A stretch of DNA of 64,000 bases from RPQJ01 sp963700045 (GCA_963700045.1 CAVOWK010000012.1:294853-358852); one strand, 5' to 3'; positions 8,940 through 18,697 are shown, counted from the first letter of the stretch. The notes: generated by a model not told the origin, from the sequence alone. A program made the numbers and translations.

Positions 8940-9253
8940 CCCCTGCTGTGCAGCTGCGACAGCAGCCGGCGGCGTTCTTCGACGAGATCGAGAATGATCG
9001 CGGCACCGGCGAGGTTCACGCCGAGGTCCGTCACGAGCCGCGTCATCGCCAGCACGCGCGGCAGCTGCCGTCGCGGAAAAGCCCAGTCCGAGGGTTCGCG
9101 TCCACTGCACGGATCGAGCGCACCGAGTTCCACCATGTCGACGATCCACTGCTGCTCGACGCAAAGTCGGCCGCAGAGTTCGTCGATGCGCAGCCAGTCG
9201 TCGTCGAGGAATTGCGCACGCAGCACGTCGTCATCGTCATTGCGGGTGCTCAT
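8936..9253 (-). CDS. cbpM: CbpM-type chaperone modulator
   Basis: This 105-residue MerR-like helix-turn-helix protein matches CbpM, which binds the J-domain of CbpA and blocks its stimulation of DnaK. Visible family features are WLRIDELCGRLCVE, a central WAFPRRQLPRV, and a C-terminal helix with NLAGAAIILDLVEE. Its start overlaps the cbpA stop by four bases, so the modulator is translated together with its target. Confidence 0.85.
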   Translation of the reverse strand: MSTRNDDDDVLRAQFLDDDWLRIDELCGRLCVEQQWIVDMVELGALDPCSGREPSDWAFPRRQLPRVLAMTRLVTDLGVNLAGAAIILDLVEERRRLLSQLHSRG

Positions 9254-10260
9254 GCGGGCGCCCTCGTGCTGGCGGTGAGCTCGGCCCGCGGGTCGAAGGC
9301 CAGCTCCCGCTTCATGCGCGCGAAGAAGTCACGCGCCTGCGGGCTGTCGGGCGGCAGCATGATCGCCAGCGTGACGTACTGGTCACCGGGTGTGGGGCCA
9401 GGCAGGCCGCGGCCACGCAATCGCAGCCGCTGCCCGGCCCGGGCGCCGGCCGGCAGCTTCATTTCGACGGGGCCACCTAGCGTCGGCACCGAAACCGATT
9501 CACCCAGCGCGGCTTCCCATGGCGCGACCGGCAACTGCACCGTCACGTCGCGGCCGTCGAGCTTGAACAGCGGGTGCGGCCGCAGATTCACCTCGAGATA
9601 CAGGTCGCCGGCCGGACCACCGCCCATGCCCGCGCTGCCCTGGCCCGCGAGCCGGATCTGCTGGCCCTCGACGACACCCGCAGGGATCGACACGCGCAGG
9701 GTGCGCGGCCTCGACGTGACGTGGCCGTCGGGGGTGATCTCGGGCGTGCGCAGTTCGAGCGTGCGCGTGCCACCGCGATACGCGTCCTCGAGGTCGATCT
9801 CGACGCGTGCGACGTGGTCCTGGCCGGCGGCTGCGAAGCCACGCCCTGCGCCGCCGCGGCCGGCGGATTCGAAACCGTGCGCGCCGCCGAACGGGCTCCG
9901 CGCTCCGAACAGCTCGGAAAAGAAGTCACTGAAGTCCGCGCCGGCCCCCGGACCGGCTGCGCGACCGCCTCGTGCGCCGTGCCCCGGCGTGAACTCGAAG
10001 CCTTTGCCCCAGTCGGGCGGCGGACGGAATTCCTGCCCCTGCCGCCAGTCGGCCCCGAGCTGGTCGTAGGCCGCGCGCTTTTCGGGGTCCTTCAGGACCT
10101 CGTTCGCCTCCTGCAGTTCCTTGAACCGCGCCTCGGCATCCTTTTCCTTGCTGACGTCTGGATGGAACTTGCGCGCGAGCTTGCGATACGCGCGCTTTAT
10201 CTCATCCTGGGTCGCGCCCCGCGGCACACCCATGACCTCGTAGTAATCCTTGAATCGCAT
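9250..10260 (-). CDS. cbpA: CbpA-type DnaJ co-chaperone
   Basis: This 336-residue J-protein works with DnaK. The J-domain is at residues 1–70, with the HPD motif (KFHPDVSKE). A Gly/Phe-rich linker follows (about 75–130), and the two DnaJ C-terminal beta domains fill the rest (PAGDLYLEV, HPLFKLDGRDV, LRLRGRGLPG). The zinc-finger domain of classical DnaJ is absent, which marks it as the CbpA type. The start at 10260 (MRFKDYYEVMGV) is the standard position. It is divergent from trxC with about 145 bases between, so both promoters should lie there. Confidence 0.93.
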   Translation of the reverse strand: MRFKDYYEVMGVPRGATQDEIKRAYRKLARKFHPDVSKEKDAEARFKELQEANEVLKDPEKRAAYDQLGADWRQGQEFRPPPDWGKGFEFTPGHGARGGRAAGPGAGADFSDFFSELFGARSPFGGAHGFESAGRGGAGRGFAAAGQDHVARVEIDLEDAYRGGTRTLELRTPEITPDGHVTSRPRTLRVSIPAGVVEGQQIRLAGQGSAGMGGGPAGDLYLEVNLRPHPLFKLDGRDVTVQLPVAPWEAALGESVSVPTLGGPVEMKLPAGARAGQRLRLRGRGLPGPTPGDQYVTLAIMLPPDSPQARDFFARMKRELAFDPRAELTASTRAPA

Positions 10261-10405
10261 GGACGGCGTTGCCTCCGGCGGTCGTGGCCCCGCTGATGTG
10301 GAGGCGGGGGCACTCCGATGCAAGGCCCGCGCATTGCGAGTTGCGCTTGCTTCCGGCCCGGACGGCCCCATAGAACCGGCCAAAGCCACCGGAGAAGGGA
10401 CCGAC

Positions 10406-10864
10406 ATGATTACTGCCAGTGCCGCCCCTGCGGCCACCCAGGTCGTCTGCCAGCGTTGCGATGGGATCGTCCGTATCCCGACGGCACGGATGCGGGATCA
10501 GCCAAAGTGCCCTCGTTGTCACGAAGCGCTGTTCCAGGGCCATCCCGTAACGCTGACGGCCGCCAATTTTGACCGCCACGTCGCTCGATCCGGCGTCCCG
10601 GTGGTCGTCGACTTCTGGGCCCCGTGGTGCGGCCCCTGCCGGTCGATGGCGCCGGCCTTCGAGCGAGTCGCCGCCGAGACCGAGCCAGCGGCCCGGTTCG
10701 CCAAGCTCAACACGGACGAGGCCCAGGACATCGGTGCCCGCTACGGCATTCGCAGCATTCCGACCCTGATGGTGTTCAAGGACGGCAAGGAAGTGGCGCG
10801 GCAAGCCGGCGCGATGGATGCCACGACCTTGCGGCGCTGGCTGGGGACTGTCGTCAGGGGCTAG
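10406..10864 (+). CDS. trxC: Thioredoxin 2 (TrxC)
   Basis: This 152-residue cytoplasmic disulfide reductase has an N-terminal zinc ribbon of two CxxC pairs (CQRC, CPRC) that distinguishes TrxC from TrxA. The thioredoxin fold follows with the active site WCGPC and the cis-proline segment SIPTLMVF. A GGAGAAGGGA ribosome-binding region precedes the ATG. The ORF starts well upstream, but only this start gives the family N-terminus. In other bacteria trxC is often oxidative-stress controlled; no OxyR site was identified here. Confidence 0.93.
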   Translation: MITASAAPAATQVVCQRCDGIVRIPTARMRDQPKCPRCHEALFQGHPVTLTAANFDRHVARSGVPVVVDFWAPWCGPCRSMAPAFERVAAETEPAARFAKLNTDEAQDIGARYGIRSIPTLMVFKDGKEVARQAGAMDATTLRRWLGTVVRG

Positions 10865-10972
10865 GGGTCAGGGGTCAAGGGTCAGGGGATGGGGTTAGTC
10901 GGAAGCCGGCACCCCTCGCGGCGCCGTCACCCCAACCCTCTCCCGTCTTGGCGGGAGAGGGAGGCGACGAGG
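10865..10972. repeat. GGGTCA-type simple repeats and a 10-bp hairpin of a common dispersed type
   Basis: The spacer starts with near-tandem GGGGTCA/GGGTCAG units (10864–10888). It then holds a perfect 10-bp stem CCCTCTCCCG/CGGGAGAGGG (10936–10945 with 10952–10961, six-base loop). Similar CCCAACCCTCTCCCG elements recur in many proteobacterial genomes, by general knowledge. It lies between convergent genes and may act as a transcription barrier, though there is no T-run. Confidence 0.6.
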
Positions 10973-11173
10973 TCAGCCTTTCTTCATCGGGCAGGTGCTG
11001 ATGCCGAAAGGCAGGTAGGCCGGGCACCAACGGAACGTGCCGGTCAGGATCGGCACGATGCCGATCAGGCCCCAGTAGCGCGCGTTGCCTTCCAGCAGGA
11101 AGAACAGCGACAACAATGCCAGGCCCACGACGATGCGCAAGGTCCGGTCCATTCCCCCAACGTTCGGTGTCAT
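10973..11173 (-). CDS. DUF2892 (YgaP-type) small inner-membrane protein
   Basis: This 66-residue protein starts MTPNVGGMDRTLRI, the signature of the YgaP-like transmembrane family. It has two closely spaced membrane helices and a C-terminal FRWCPAYLPFGISTCP segment with two cysteines. In other proteobacteria such proteins, often fused to rhodanese domains, accompany sulfur or redox regulators. The neighbouring Crp/Fnr regulator on the same strand suggests a regulator–target pair, which is inference. Confidence 0.8.
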   Translation of the reverse strand: MTPNVGGMDRTLRIVVGLALLSLFFLLEGNARYWGLIGIVPILTGTFRWCPAYLPFGISTCPMKKG

Positions 11174-11271
11174 GACGTACTTCTCCTGGTTGCGTTGTCT
11201 CGGTGGTCGAGGTCGGGCCATCGCGGCTCGAACCCTGGAGCACATCCTAGGAGCCTCGGGCGGCAGTGTCA

Positions 11272-11285
11272 GTAACCTAGGTCAC
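11272..11285. promoter_or_regulatory. Near-perfect palindrome upstream of the DUF2892 gene
   Basis: GTAACCTAGGTCAC has a perfect ACCTAGGT core and 12 of 14 symmetric positions. It lies about 100 bases upstream of the DUF2892 start, beside the stop of the Crp/Fnr gene. It is a plausible operator, but no regulator has been shown to bind it. Confidence 0.3.
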
Positions 11286-11296
11286 CAAGGGCGGGG

Positions 11297-11962
11297 TCAG
11301 GCGCCCGACGCGATCCTGCGCAGGGCACCGGCATCGGTAATCTCGATCGAGCCGCGGCCCAGTCGCACGCTGCCTTCGTCGGCGAAAACGCGCAGCACGC
11401 GCGTGACGATTTCCCGCACGCTGCCGACCTCGTCCGCCAGCTGCTGATGCGTCAGCGACACGGTTCTGCCATGGCCGAGCAAAGCCGCCGCGACGCGTCG
11501 ATCCAGCTTGTGAAAAGCCACTGCCTCGACCAGACCCATCAGGTCCGCGAGGCGGTCCGCAAACAGCCCGAACACGTACTGGCGGAACGGAGCGTGCCTG
11601 GCCATCAGCACGTCGAACGCTGCGTGTGACAACACGACGAGTCGCGCGTCCGCCTCGACCGTGCCGGACGCAGGGTAGTCACTGTTGCCCATGAGGCAGC
11701 TGCTGGTGAGGACGCAACTCTCCCCGGGGCCGACCCGATACAGTTGCAGTTCCCTGCCTTCGCCCACCTTCGAGACGCGGATCGATCCGCGCAGGACGAA
11801 CGGGAACTGGCGGCAGGGCGAGCCCGCGCCGAACAGTGCCGTGCCGGCCGGCAGGTCGACCAGTTGCGCGTCAGCGAGCATGACGGCGAGATCGGCCGCA
11901 TCCAGGCCCTGCAGCGCCGGGTATGCCGCCTGCAACTCCGCTGCGACGACGTCCTCCGTCAT
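11297..11962 (-). CDS. Crp/Fnr-family transcriptional regulator
   Basis: This 221-residue regulator has a cyclic-nucleotide-binding beta-roll (about residues 20–120) and a winged helix (about 150–210, with LTHQQLADEVGSVREIVTRVLRVF as the recognition region). Cysteines at 50, 83 and 89, the last two in CVLTSSC, lie in the beta-roll. The classical FNR N-terminal cysteine cluster is absent. A redox- or sulfur-responsive role is possible but unproven. It starts 13 bases after the pyruvate carboxylase stop on the same strand. Confidence 0.85.
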   Translation of the reverse strand: MTEDVVAAELQAAYPALQGLDAADLAVMLADAQLVDLPAGTALFGAGSPCRQFPFVLRGSIRVSKVGEGRELQLYRVGPGESCVLTSSCLMGNSDYPASGTVEADARLVVLSHAAFDVLMARHAPFRQYVFGLFADRLADLMGLVEAVAFHKLDRRVAAALLGHGRTVSLTHQQLADEVGSVREIVTRVLRVFADEGSVRLGRGSIEITDAGALRRIASGA

Positions 11963-11975
11963 GCGTGCCGCCGCT

Positions 11976-14900
11976 TCATGCCGTGACCGCCTCGAGCACC
12001 AGCAACAGGTCCTTGGCGTCCACCTGCTGGCCCGGGCGCGCGATGATTTCGGCGATCACGCCATCGCGTTCTGCGCGCACGCTCGTTTCCATCTTCATCG
12101 CCTCGATAGTCACCAGCACGTCGCCACGGGCAACGGCATGACCGGGCAAGACGTTGACCGTGGCGATCGTGCCCGGCATCGGCGCGCCGACTTCGTCCGG
12201 GTGATCGAGCTCGGCCTTGCGGCGCGGCGGACGCTTCGCGACCTGGCTCCGGTCCTGCACCCTGACCGACCGCGGTTGTCCGTTCAGCTCGAAGAACACG
12301 CTGCGCGTGCCGTCGTCGTGCAAGTCGCTGGTCGTCACGTAGCGGATGATCAGGTGCTTGCCCTTCTCGAGATCGACCGTGATCTCTTCACCCGCTTCCA
12401 GGCCGTAGAAGAAGGCGCGCGTCGGCAGCACGCTCACGTCACCGAAATGCGTGCGATCCGCCATGTAGTCGGAGAACACCTTCGGATACATCAGCCACGA
12501 CGCAAACTCATGATCGGTTATGGCGCGCGGCATCTTCTCCTGCACGCGTGCGCGGGCCTGGTCGAGATCGACCGGCGGCAGGAGTTCGCCCGGGCGTGAG
12601 GTCGAGGGTTGCACGTCGCCGAGGATCTTGCGCTGCAGTTCGCGCGGGAAGCCGCCGACCGGCTGGCCGATGTCGCCGCGGAACAACGCGACCACCGATT
12701 CCGGGAAGGCTACGTCCGTCCCCGGATCGGCGACATCCTCGGCCGTGAGTCCACTCGTCACCATCATGATCGCCATGTCGCCCACGACCTTCGACGACGG
12801 CGTGACCTTGACGATGTCGCCAAACATCTCGTTGACCTGGGCGTAAGCGCGCGCCACCTCATGCCAGCGGGTGTCGTCGATCCCGAGCGCGCGGGCCTGT
12901 TCGCGCAGGTTGGTGTACTGCCCGCCGGGCATGCCGTGCACGTACACCTCGGAAGCGCCGGCACGCATGTCGCTCTCGAACGCCGCGTAGCCGTGACGCA
13001 CCTGCTCCCAGTAGTTGGAGAGCAGCCGCAGGTTGTCGGGGTCGAGACCGGAATCCCGCGGGCCGTGGCGCAACGCTTCGACGATCGAACCCAGGTTCGG
13101 TTGCGACGTCAGGCCGCTCATGGCATCGAGCGCGCCGTCCACGGCATCGCAGCCGGCATCGATGGCTGCGAGTACGCTGGCAGCTGCAATGCCGCTGGTG
13201 TCGTGCGTGTGGAAGTGCACCGGAATGCCGATCTCGGCCTTGAGCGCCCTGACCAGGGTGTGCGCGGCTCGCGGCTGGCACAGGCCCGCCATGTCCTTGA
13301 TGCCGAGAATGTGGGCGCCCGCCCGCTCCAGCTGCTTCGCCATCGCAACGTAGTACTTGAGGTCGTACCTGGACTGGCGTGGATCGCTCAGGTTGCCCGT
13401 ATAGCAGATGGCGGCTTCGCACAGCTTGCCGGACTCGCCGACTGCGTCCATCGCGACGCGCATGTTGTCGACCCAGTTCAGCGAATCGAAGACGCGGAAC
13501 ACGTCGACACCGTTGTTCGCGGCCTGCTGCACGAAGTACCGCACGACGTTGTCCGGGTAGTTCGTGTACCCCACCGCGTTGGCGGATCGCAGCAGCATCT
13601 GCAGCAGCAGGTTCGGCATCGCCTCGCGGAACGCGATCAGGCGGTCCCACGGGCATTCGCGCAGGAAGCGCATCGCGACGTCGAACGTCGCGCCACCCCA
13701 GCATTCGACGGAGAACAGGTCCGGTGCCAGCCGCGCGTAGGCCGGCGCGATGGCGACCAGGTCGCGGGTGCGAAAGCGGGTCGCCAGCAGGGATTGGTGG
13801 GCATCACGGAACGTGGTGTCGGTGAGCAGCGCCTGCGGCTGGTCGAGCATCCACTGCGAGAACTTGCTCGCGCCCAGCTCGTCGAGACGCTGCTTCGTGC
13901 CGGGCGGCGGCGTACTGACGGGCAACTTCGGCGGACGTGCATCCACGATGCGGCCCGGACGGGCGCGGCCGGCCACTTCCGGGTTACCGTTCACGATCAC
14001 GTCCGCGACGAAGCGCAGCAACCGCGTCGCACGGTCGCGCTTGCGCGGATAGCGGAACAGCTCCGGTGTCTGGTCGATGAACCGGGTGGTGTACGAGCCG
14101 TCACGGAAGTGCTCGTGCGTGATCAACTGCTCGAGGAAGCGCAGGTTCGTGCTGACACCGCGCACCCGGAACTCCTTCAGCGCGCGGTCCATGCGCGCGA
14201 TCGTCTCGTCGGACGACGGCGCCCAGGCGGTCACCTTCACCAGCAGCGAGTCGTACGAGCGGGTGATGAACGCGCCCGAGTACGCCGTACCTGCATCGAG
14301 CCGGATGCCGAAACCCGCCGGGCTGCGATAAGCCGTGATGCGGCCGTAGTCCGGGATGAAGCTGTTCTCGGGATCCTCCGTCGTGACCCGGCACTGCATC
14401 GCATGGCCGGTGACGCGGATGTCCGCCTGCGCGGGCACGCCGCTGGCGGGCGTGCCGATCGCGGCGCCCTCGGCGATGCGGATCTGCGCCTTGACGATGT
14501 CGATGCCGGTGACTACTTCGGTCACCGTATGCTCGACCTGGATGCGCGGATTGACCTCGATGAAATAGAACTGGCCGGTGTCTGCGTCCTGCAGGAACTC
14601 GACGGTGCCTGCATTGAGGTAACCGACGGCGCGCCCGATGCGCAGACCGAGTTCGCAGAGTTCCAGCCGCCGCGTGTCGTCCAGGAAAACGGCCGGTGCG
14701 CGCTCGACGACCTTCTGGTTGCGGCGCTGCACGGTGCAGTCGCGCTCGTAGAGGTGCACCAGGTTGCCATGCCTGTCGCCGAGGATCTGCACTTCGACGT
14801 GGCGCGCGCGCCGCACCAGTTTCTCGAGGTAGACCTCGTCGTTGCCGAACGCGGCCTTCGCTTCGCGCCGTGCGATGGCGACCATCTCGCCCAGTTGCGA

Positions 14901-15440
14901 GGCGTCGTCGATCGCGCGCATGCCGCGGCCGCCGCCACCCCAGCTGGCCTTGAGCATGACGGGATAGCCAACCCTCGCGGCCAGCTCGAGCACCTTGGCA
15001 GCGTCGGGCGGTAGCGGCGGCGTGGCCGGCATCACCGGCACACCCGCCGCAATCGCGAGCTCGCGTGCGGTCACCTTGTTGCCGAGCCGACGCATTATTT
15101 CGGGCGTCGGACCAATGAACAGCAGACCCGCATCCGCGCAGGCTTCCGCGAACGTCGGGTTCTCGGAGAGGAACCCGTAGCCGGGGTGGATTGCATCGGC
15201 ACCGCATTCGAGCGCCACGCGGATGATGTCGTCGATCCCGAGGTAAGCCTCGACCGGCCCCTTGCCCTCGCCCACCAGGTAGGCCTCGTCCGCCTTCATG
15301 CGGTGCAGCGAGAAGCGGTCCTCCTGCGAGTAGATCGAGACGGTCTTGATCCCCAGCTCGTGCGCAGCACGCATCACGCGGATGGAGATCTCGCCGCGGT
15401 TGGCGACGAGCAGGGTCTTGATCTTGCGGTGGTGGCGCAT
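11976..15440 (-). CDS. pyc: Pyruvate carboxylase
   Basis: This 1154-residue single-chain biotin enzyme converts pyruvate, bicarbonate and ATP to oxaloacetate for anaplerosis. The domains run in the usual order. Biotin carboxylase comes first (residues about 5–455; MLKASWGGGGRGM, FIEVNPRIQVEH), then the carboxyltransferase TIM barrel (about 530–800; ECWGGATFDVAMRFL, KDMAGL, HTHDTSG). The allosteric linker follows, and then the biotinyl domain with the acceptor lysine in EAMKMET near the C-terminus. The start at 15440 is chosen because the family begins MRHHRKIKTLLVANRGE. It is divergent from the isoaspartyl peptidase gene. Confidence 0.96.
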   Translation of the reverse strand: MRHHRKIKTLLVANRGEISIRVMRAAHELGIKTVSIYSQEDRFSLHRMKADEAYLVGEGKGPVEAYLGIDDIIRVALECGADAIHPGYGFLSENPTFAEACADAGLLFIGPTPEIMRRLGNKVTARELAIAAGVPVMPATPPLPPDAAKVLELAARVGYPVMLKASWGGGGRGMRAIDDASQLGEMVAIARREAKAAFGNDEVYLEKLVRRARHVEVQILGDRHGNLVHLYERDCTVQRRNQKVVERAPAVFLDDTRRLELCELGLRIGRAVGYLNAGTVEFLQDADTGQFYFIEVNPRIQVEHTVTEVVTGIDIVKAQIRIAEGAAIGTPASGVPAQADIRVTGHAMQCRVTTEDPENSFIPDYGRITAYRSPAGFGIRLDAGTAYSGAFITRSYDSLLVKVTAWAPSSDETIARMDRALKEFRVRGVSTNLRFLEQLITHEHFRDGSYTTRFIDQTPELFRYPRKRDRATRLLRFVADVIVNGNPEVAGRARPGRIVDARPPKLPVSTPPPGTKQRLDELGASKFSQWMLDQPQALLTDTTFRDAHQSLLATRFRTRDLVAIAPAYARLAPDLFSVECWGGATFDVAMRFLRECPWDRLIAFREAMPNLLLQMLLRSANAVGYTNYPDNVVRYFVQQAANNGVDVFRVFDSLNWVDNMRVAMDAVGESGKLCEAAICYTGNLSDPRQSRYDLKYYVAMAKQLERAGAHILGIKDMAGLCQPRAAHTLVRALKAEIGIPVHFHTHDTSGIAAASVLAAIDAGCDAVDGALDAMSGLTSQPNLGSIVEALRHGPRDSGLDPDNLRLLSNYWEQVRHGYAAFESDMRAGASEVYVHGMPGGQYTNLREQARALGIDDTRWHEVARAYAQVNEMFGDIVKVTPSSKVVGDMAIMMVTSGLTAEDVADPGTDVAFPESVVALFRGDIGQPVGGFPRELQRKILGDVQPSTSRPGELLPPVDLDQARARVQEKMPRAITDHEFASWLMYPKVFSDYMADRTHFGDVSVLPTRAFFYGLEAGEEITVDLEKGKHLIIRYVTTSDLHDDGTRSVFFELNGQPRSVRVQDRSQVAKRPPRRKAELDHPDEVGAPMPGTIATVNVLPGHAVARGDVLVTIEAMKMETSVRAERDGVIAEIIARPGQQVDAKDLLLVLEAVTA

Positions 15441-15584
15441 CGGGTCGGGGAACTCGTTCGAAATGAACCGGTGGGCGGACACGTGCCCCGGTCCGGGCGG
15501 GCTGCACTTTGCGCCCAAAATAATACGTGGCGCGGCGCTCTGGTATGTTCGTTTCCTTCGACCGACCTGCCGCGAAGGAATGAC

Positions 15585-16491
15585 ATGCCAGCGATCGCCG
15601 TCCACGGAGGGCGCGGGGGACATCCCGCCCGCCGAACTCACGCCCGAACGGGAGGCCGCCTACCGCGCCGGCCTGGAGCAGGCGCTGCGTGCCGGGCAAC
15701 TAATCCTGGAGGCGGGCGGCCCGAGTCTCGACGCCGTCGTCGCCGCGGTGCAGGTGCTCGAAGACAACCCGCTCTTCAACGCCGGCCGCGGTGCCGTGAT
15801 CGCGGCCAACGGGATTTGCGAACTCGACGCGTCGCTGATGGATGGACGCGACCTGCGCGCTGGTGCGGTGACGGGCCTGCGCCACGTGAAAAGTCCGATC
15901 GGCCTCGCCCGGCTGGTGATGGACGTGTCGCCGCACGTGATGCTGTCCGGCCAGGGCGCCGAGGAATTCGCCCTCGAACAGGGACTCGAACCCGTGGCGA
16001 ACCGCTATTTCGTCACGGAGCGACGGCAGCGCGAACTGGCAGCCGCACTCGATGCGAGCGCAGGCGGTTTTCGTGAATCGCTGATGGGAACCGTCGGCGC
16101 AGTGGCGCTCGACGCCGCCGGCAACCTGGCCGCGGCGACGTCCACGGGCGGCATGACCGCCAAGCGCTGGGGCAGGGTCGGCGACTCACCGGTGATCGGC
16201 GCAGGCACTTACGCGGCCAACGACTGCTGCGCCGTTTCGGCGACGGGGCACGGCGAATACTTCATTCGCGCGACGGTCGCGCACGAGATCGCATCGCTGG
16301 TCCGTTACGCGGGCAAGAACGTGCGTGAGGCAGCCGACATCGTGGTGCACGAGCAGCTGCAGCGGATGGGGGGCGAAGGCGGCGTGATCGTCGTCGGGCG
16401 CGACGGCACGCTTGCCCTGCCGTTCAACTCTCGCGGCATGCTGCGCGGCTCGATCGATGTGCAGGGCCGGATGACGACCGGAATTCTCTGA
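15585..16491 (+). pseudogene. Isoaspartyl peptidase/L-asparaginase, one +1 frameshift near the start
   Basis: This Ntn-hydrolase of about 301 residues cleaves isoaspartyl dipeptides or asparagine after self-processing. The ATG at 15585 gives MPAIAVHGG, and the frame then breaks. Removing one G from 15609–15611 restores HGGAGDIPPAE, the conserved N-terminal motif, and joins the long frame ending at 16491. The autoprocessing nucleophile is Thr in GTVGAVALD, and NPLFNAGRGAV and ATSTGGMT are also present. An extra G is again the sole defect, so a sequence error is the simplest explanation. The stop lies 11 bases from the convergent gshA stop. Confidence 0.88.
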
Positions 16492-16502
16492 CTACCCGCT
16501 GA

Positions 16503-18083
16503 TCACGCGGAAAAATAGCGGGCGAGGTACTCGTCGAACGACAACTCGTCCGACGCTTCGATCCGCGCCTGCTGCTCGATCGACTCGGCCGCCTCGGCGG
16601 CAAACTCTTCCTGCCTGGACGAGTTCGGGGAGAGCAGGTCCTTGAAGTAGGACTGGTGCACCTTCGACATGCGCAGCGCGAAGTTGAAGAACGATTCTTC
16701 GTTGGTGCGCATTTCGTGCAACGAGCGCGCCGCCGGAGTCAAACTTACATCGCGGATCTTCTCCTCCTGCAGCTCGAGTGCGGTGAGGTACGGGCGTTGC
16801 GGGTCGCCCTCGTCCAGCAGCTCGCAGAGGCCGCGCATCGAATCGATGATCTCGGCGGCCCAGTCGGTCAACCTGACGTCGCGACCGCCACGGCGCAGCA
16901 ACAGACCGGGCCGGCGGCCTTCGCGTGCAACGATTGCATGGTTGCCGTCGAGTTCGTCCTGCTCCGAGTTCTCGATCGGACGGCTGTCGCGCAGGACACA
17001 GAAGGCCGCGAACGCCTCGAGGAACCGCAGCTTGTTCTGGTTGACGCCCACCGGATCGAAGACGCTGACGTCGAGCGAGCGCATCTCGACGTACTGCACG
17101 CCTGCGCGTTGCAGCGCCTTCGTCGGACGCTCGCCGCTCCGGGTGACGCGCTTCGGGCGGATGAAGCTGTAGTACTCGTTCTCGATCTGCAGGATGTTGG
17201 CGTTGAGCTGGAGGTACTCGCCATCGACCTTCACGCCGATCTTCTCGTAATCGGGATTCGGCGTGCTGATCGCGGCCGTCAGGTCGCGCACGTAGTGCTC
17301 GAGGCTGTTGACCGAGACGTTGAGCCCCGCCTGGCTCTTGTTGCGGTAGCCGAGGTCGCTCATGCGCAGCGAGGTCGCATGTGGAGCGTACAGGCTGCCC
17401 GGTTCCAGCGGCTCGAGGCCGTCGACCTTGCGTCCCTGCAGGAATGACGGGCACAGCGCCGGGGAATTGCCGAACAGGTACAGCACGATCCAGCCGTGTC
17501 GCCGGTAATTGCGCAGCAGCGAGAAATAGGACTCGGAGCGGAAGGCCTGACCGGAGTCCCTGGGCTGCAGCACGTCCGCCAGCACCGGCCAGAAGTGCTC
17601 CGGGAACGAGTAGTTGAAATGCACGCCTGCAATGGCCTGCATTACGCGGCCGTAGCGGTGACCGAGACCTTCGCGGTACACGGTTTTCATGCGCCCGACG
17701 TTCGACGGGCCGAACTGCGCGATCGGTATGCTTGCTTCGCCCTTGATGGCGCACGGCATGCTCGTGGCCCAGAGCAATTCGTCGTCGGGCAGGTTCGTGT
17801 AGACGAAGCGATGCAGGTCGGCGAGGTACTGCACCAGCTCCCAGGTGTGGGCGAACGGCGGCGTGACGAGTTCGATCAGCGCTTCGGAGTAATCGGTCGT
17901 GACGTGCTCGTTGGTGAGCGCCGACCCCAGGGCCCGGGGATGCGGCGCCTGCGAGATCCGCCCGGTCGGCGTCACGCGCAGCGATTCCCGCTCGACGCCC
18001 TTGAGCCCGCCCTGCAGCACGCCACGCGTGCGGGCGTTGATGACGCCGGCGAGGCGCTTTTCGAAGGCTCGGTCGAGGGGCAT
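16503..18083 (-). CDS. gshA: Glutamate–cysteine ligase
   Basis: This 526-residue enzyme catalyses the first step of glutathione synthesis, joining glutamate and cysteine with ATP. It is of the gammaproteobacterial GshA type: GVERESLRV near the start, EALIELVTPP, the PDDELLWATSMPC segment, and YGTRMQ-like/AGVHFNYSFPEHFW in the middle. The start at 18083 (MPLDRAFEKRL) fits the family length. It is monocistronic, convergent with the isoaspartyl peptidase and divergent from the DUF2845 gene. Confidence 0.94.
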   Translation of the reverse strand: MPLDRAFEKRLAGVINARTRGVLQGGLKGVERESLRVTPTGRISQAPHPRALGSALTNEHVTTDYSEALIELVTPPFAHTWELVQYLADLHRFVYTNLPDDELLWATSMPCAIKGEASIPIAQFGPSNVGRMKTVYREGLGHRYGRVMQAIAGVHFNYSFPEHFWPVLADVLQPRDSGQAFRSESYFSLLRNYRRHGWIVLYLFGNSPALCPSFLQGRKVDGLEPLEPGSLYAPHATSLRMSDLGYRNKSQAGLNVSVNSLEHYVRDLTAAISTPNPDYEKIGVKVDGEYLQLNANILQIENEYYSFIRPKRVTRSGERPTKALQRAGVQYVEMRSLDVSVFDPVGVNQNKLRFLEAFAAFCVLRDSRPIENSEQDELDGNHAIVAREGRRPGLLLRRGGRDVRLTDWAAEIIDSMRGLCELLDEGDPQRPYLTALELQEEKIRDVSLTPAARSLHEMRTNEESFFNFALRMSKVHQSYFKDLLSPNSSRQEEFAAEAAESIEQQARIEASDELSFDEYLARYFSA

Positions 18084-18334
18084 CGTGGATTCAGCCGACG
18101 TTTCGGGGTCGGTTAGGTTAGCAGAACGGCCTGCGGGCCCCGGCCACGCGCCGGGCATGTCGATAGACGCCGATCGATGGCCGCCGTGCACCCAGCCTGG
18201 CCGGTCGAAGTGCCGACAGAGGCTCCCGGAGACGAACCTTGAATGGCCAATTAACTTAATGCATTCAGTTACTTACAGGAATTCGAGTGGATCGGAAGCC
18301 AGCGGCACCGACGGGCAACAGCTATGCTTGCATC

Positions 18335-18697
18335 GTGCGCTACCTGAGAAACCTGCTTCTTGCGACCGTGATCGCTGGCACGCTCGGTGCTGCCCCCGCG
18401 CGCGCCGACGACTCGATGCGCTGTGGCAGCAAGCTCATCACCGTCAGTGACGGCAAGGACAAGGTTCGCACCCTCTGCGGCGAACCCTCGAGCGTCAGCT
18501 TCCAGGGCGTGATCCGTCGCGCGCCCCGCTACGAGTACGGATACGGTTACAACCGGTACGACTACTACGGCCCGGGAGTCATCGAGATGCCAGTGGAAGT
18601 GTGGACGTACAACTTCGGCTCGAGCAAGTTGCTGCGCAAGCTGCGCTTCGTCGGCGACGAACTCGACGACATCCGCACCGACGGCTACGGCTACTGA
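18335..18697 (+). CDS. DUF2845 exported protein
   Basis: This secreted protein of about 120 residues is of unknown function. A signal peptide (LLLATVIAGTLGAAPARA) is followed by the DUF2845 pattern: RCGSKLITVSDGKDKV, TLCGEPSS, a Tyr-rich YEYGYGYN stretch, then VEVWTYNFGSSKLLR. Two cysteines (RCGS, TLCG) are likely to form a disulfide. The GTG at 18335 is preferred because it puts the signal peptide at the N-terminus. An upstream GTG at 18287 would add 16 residues. Confidence 0.75.
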   Translation: MRYLRNLLLATVIAGTLGAAPARADDSMRCGSKLITVSDGKDKVRTLCGEPSSVSFQGVIRRAPRYEYGYGYNRYDYYGPGVIEMPVEVWTYNFGSSKLLRKLRFVGDELDDIRTDGYGY

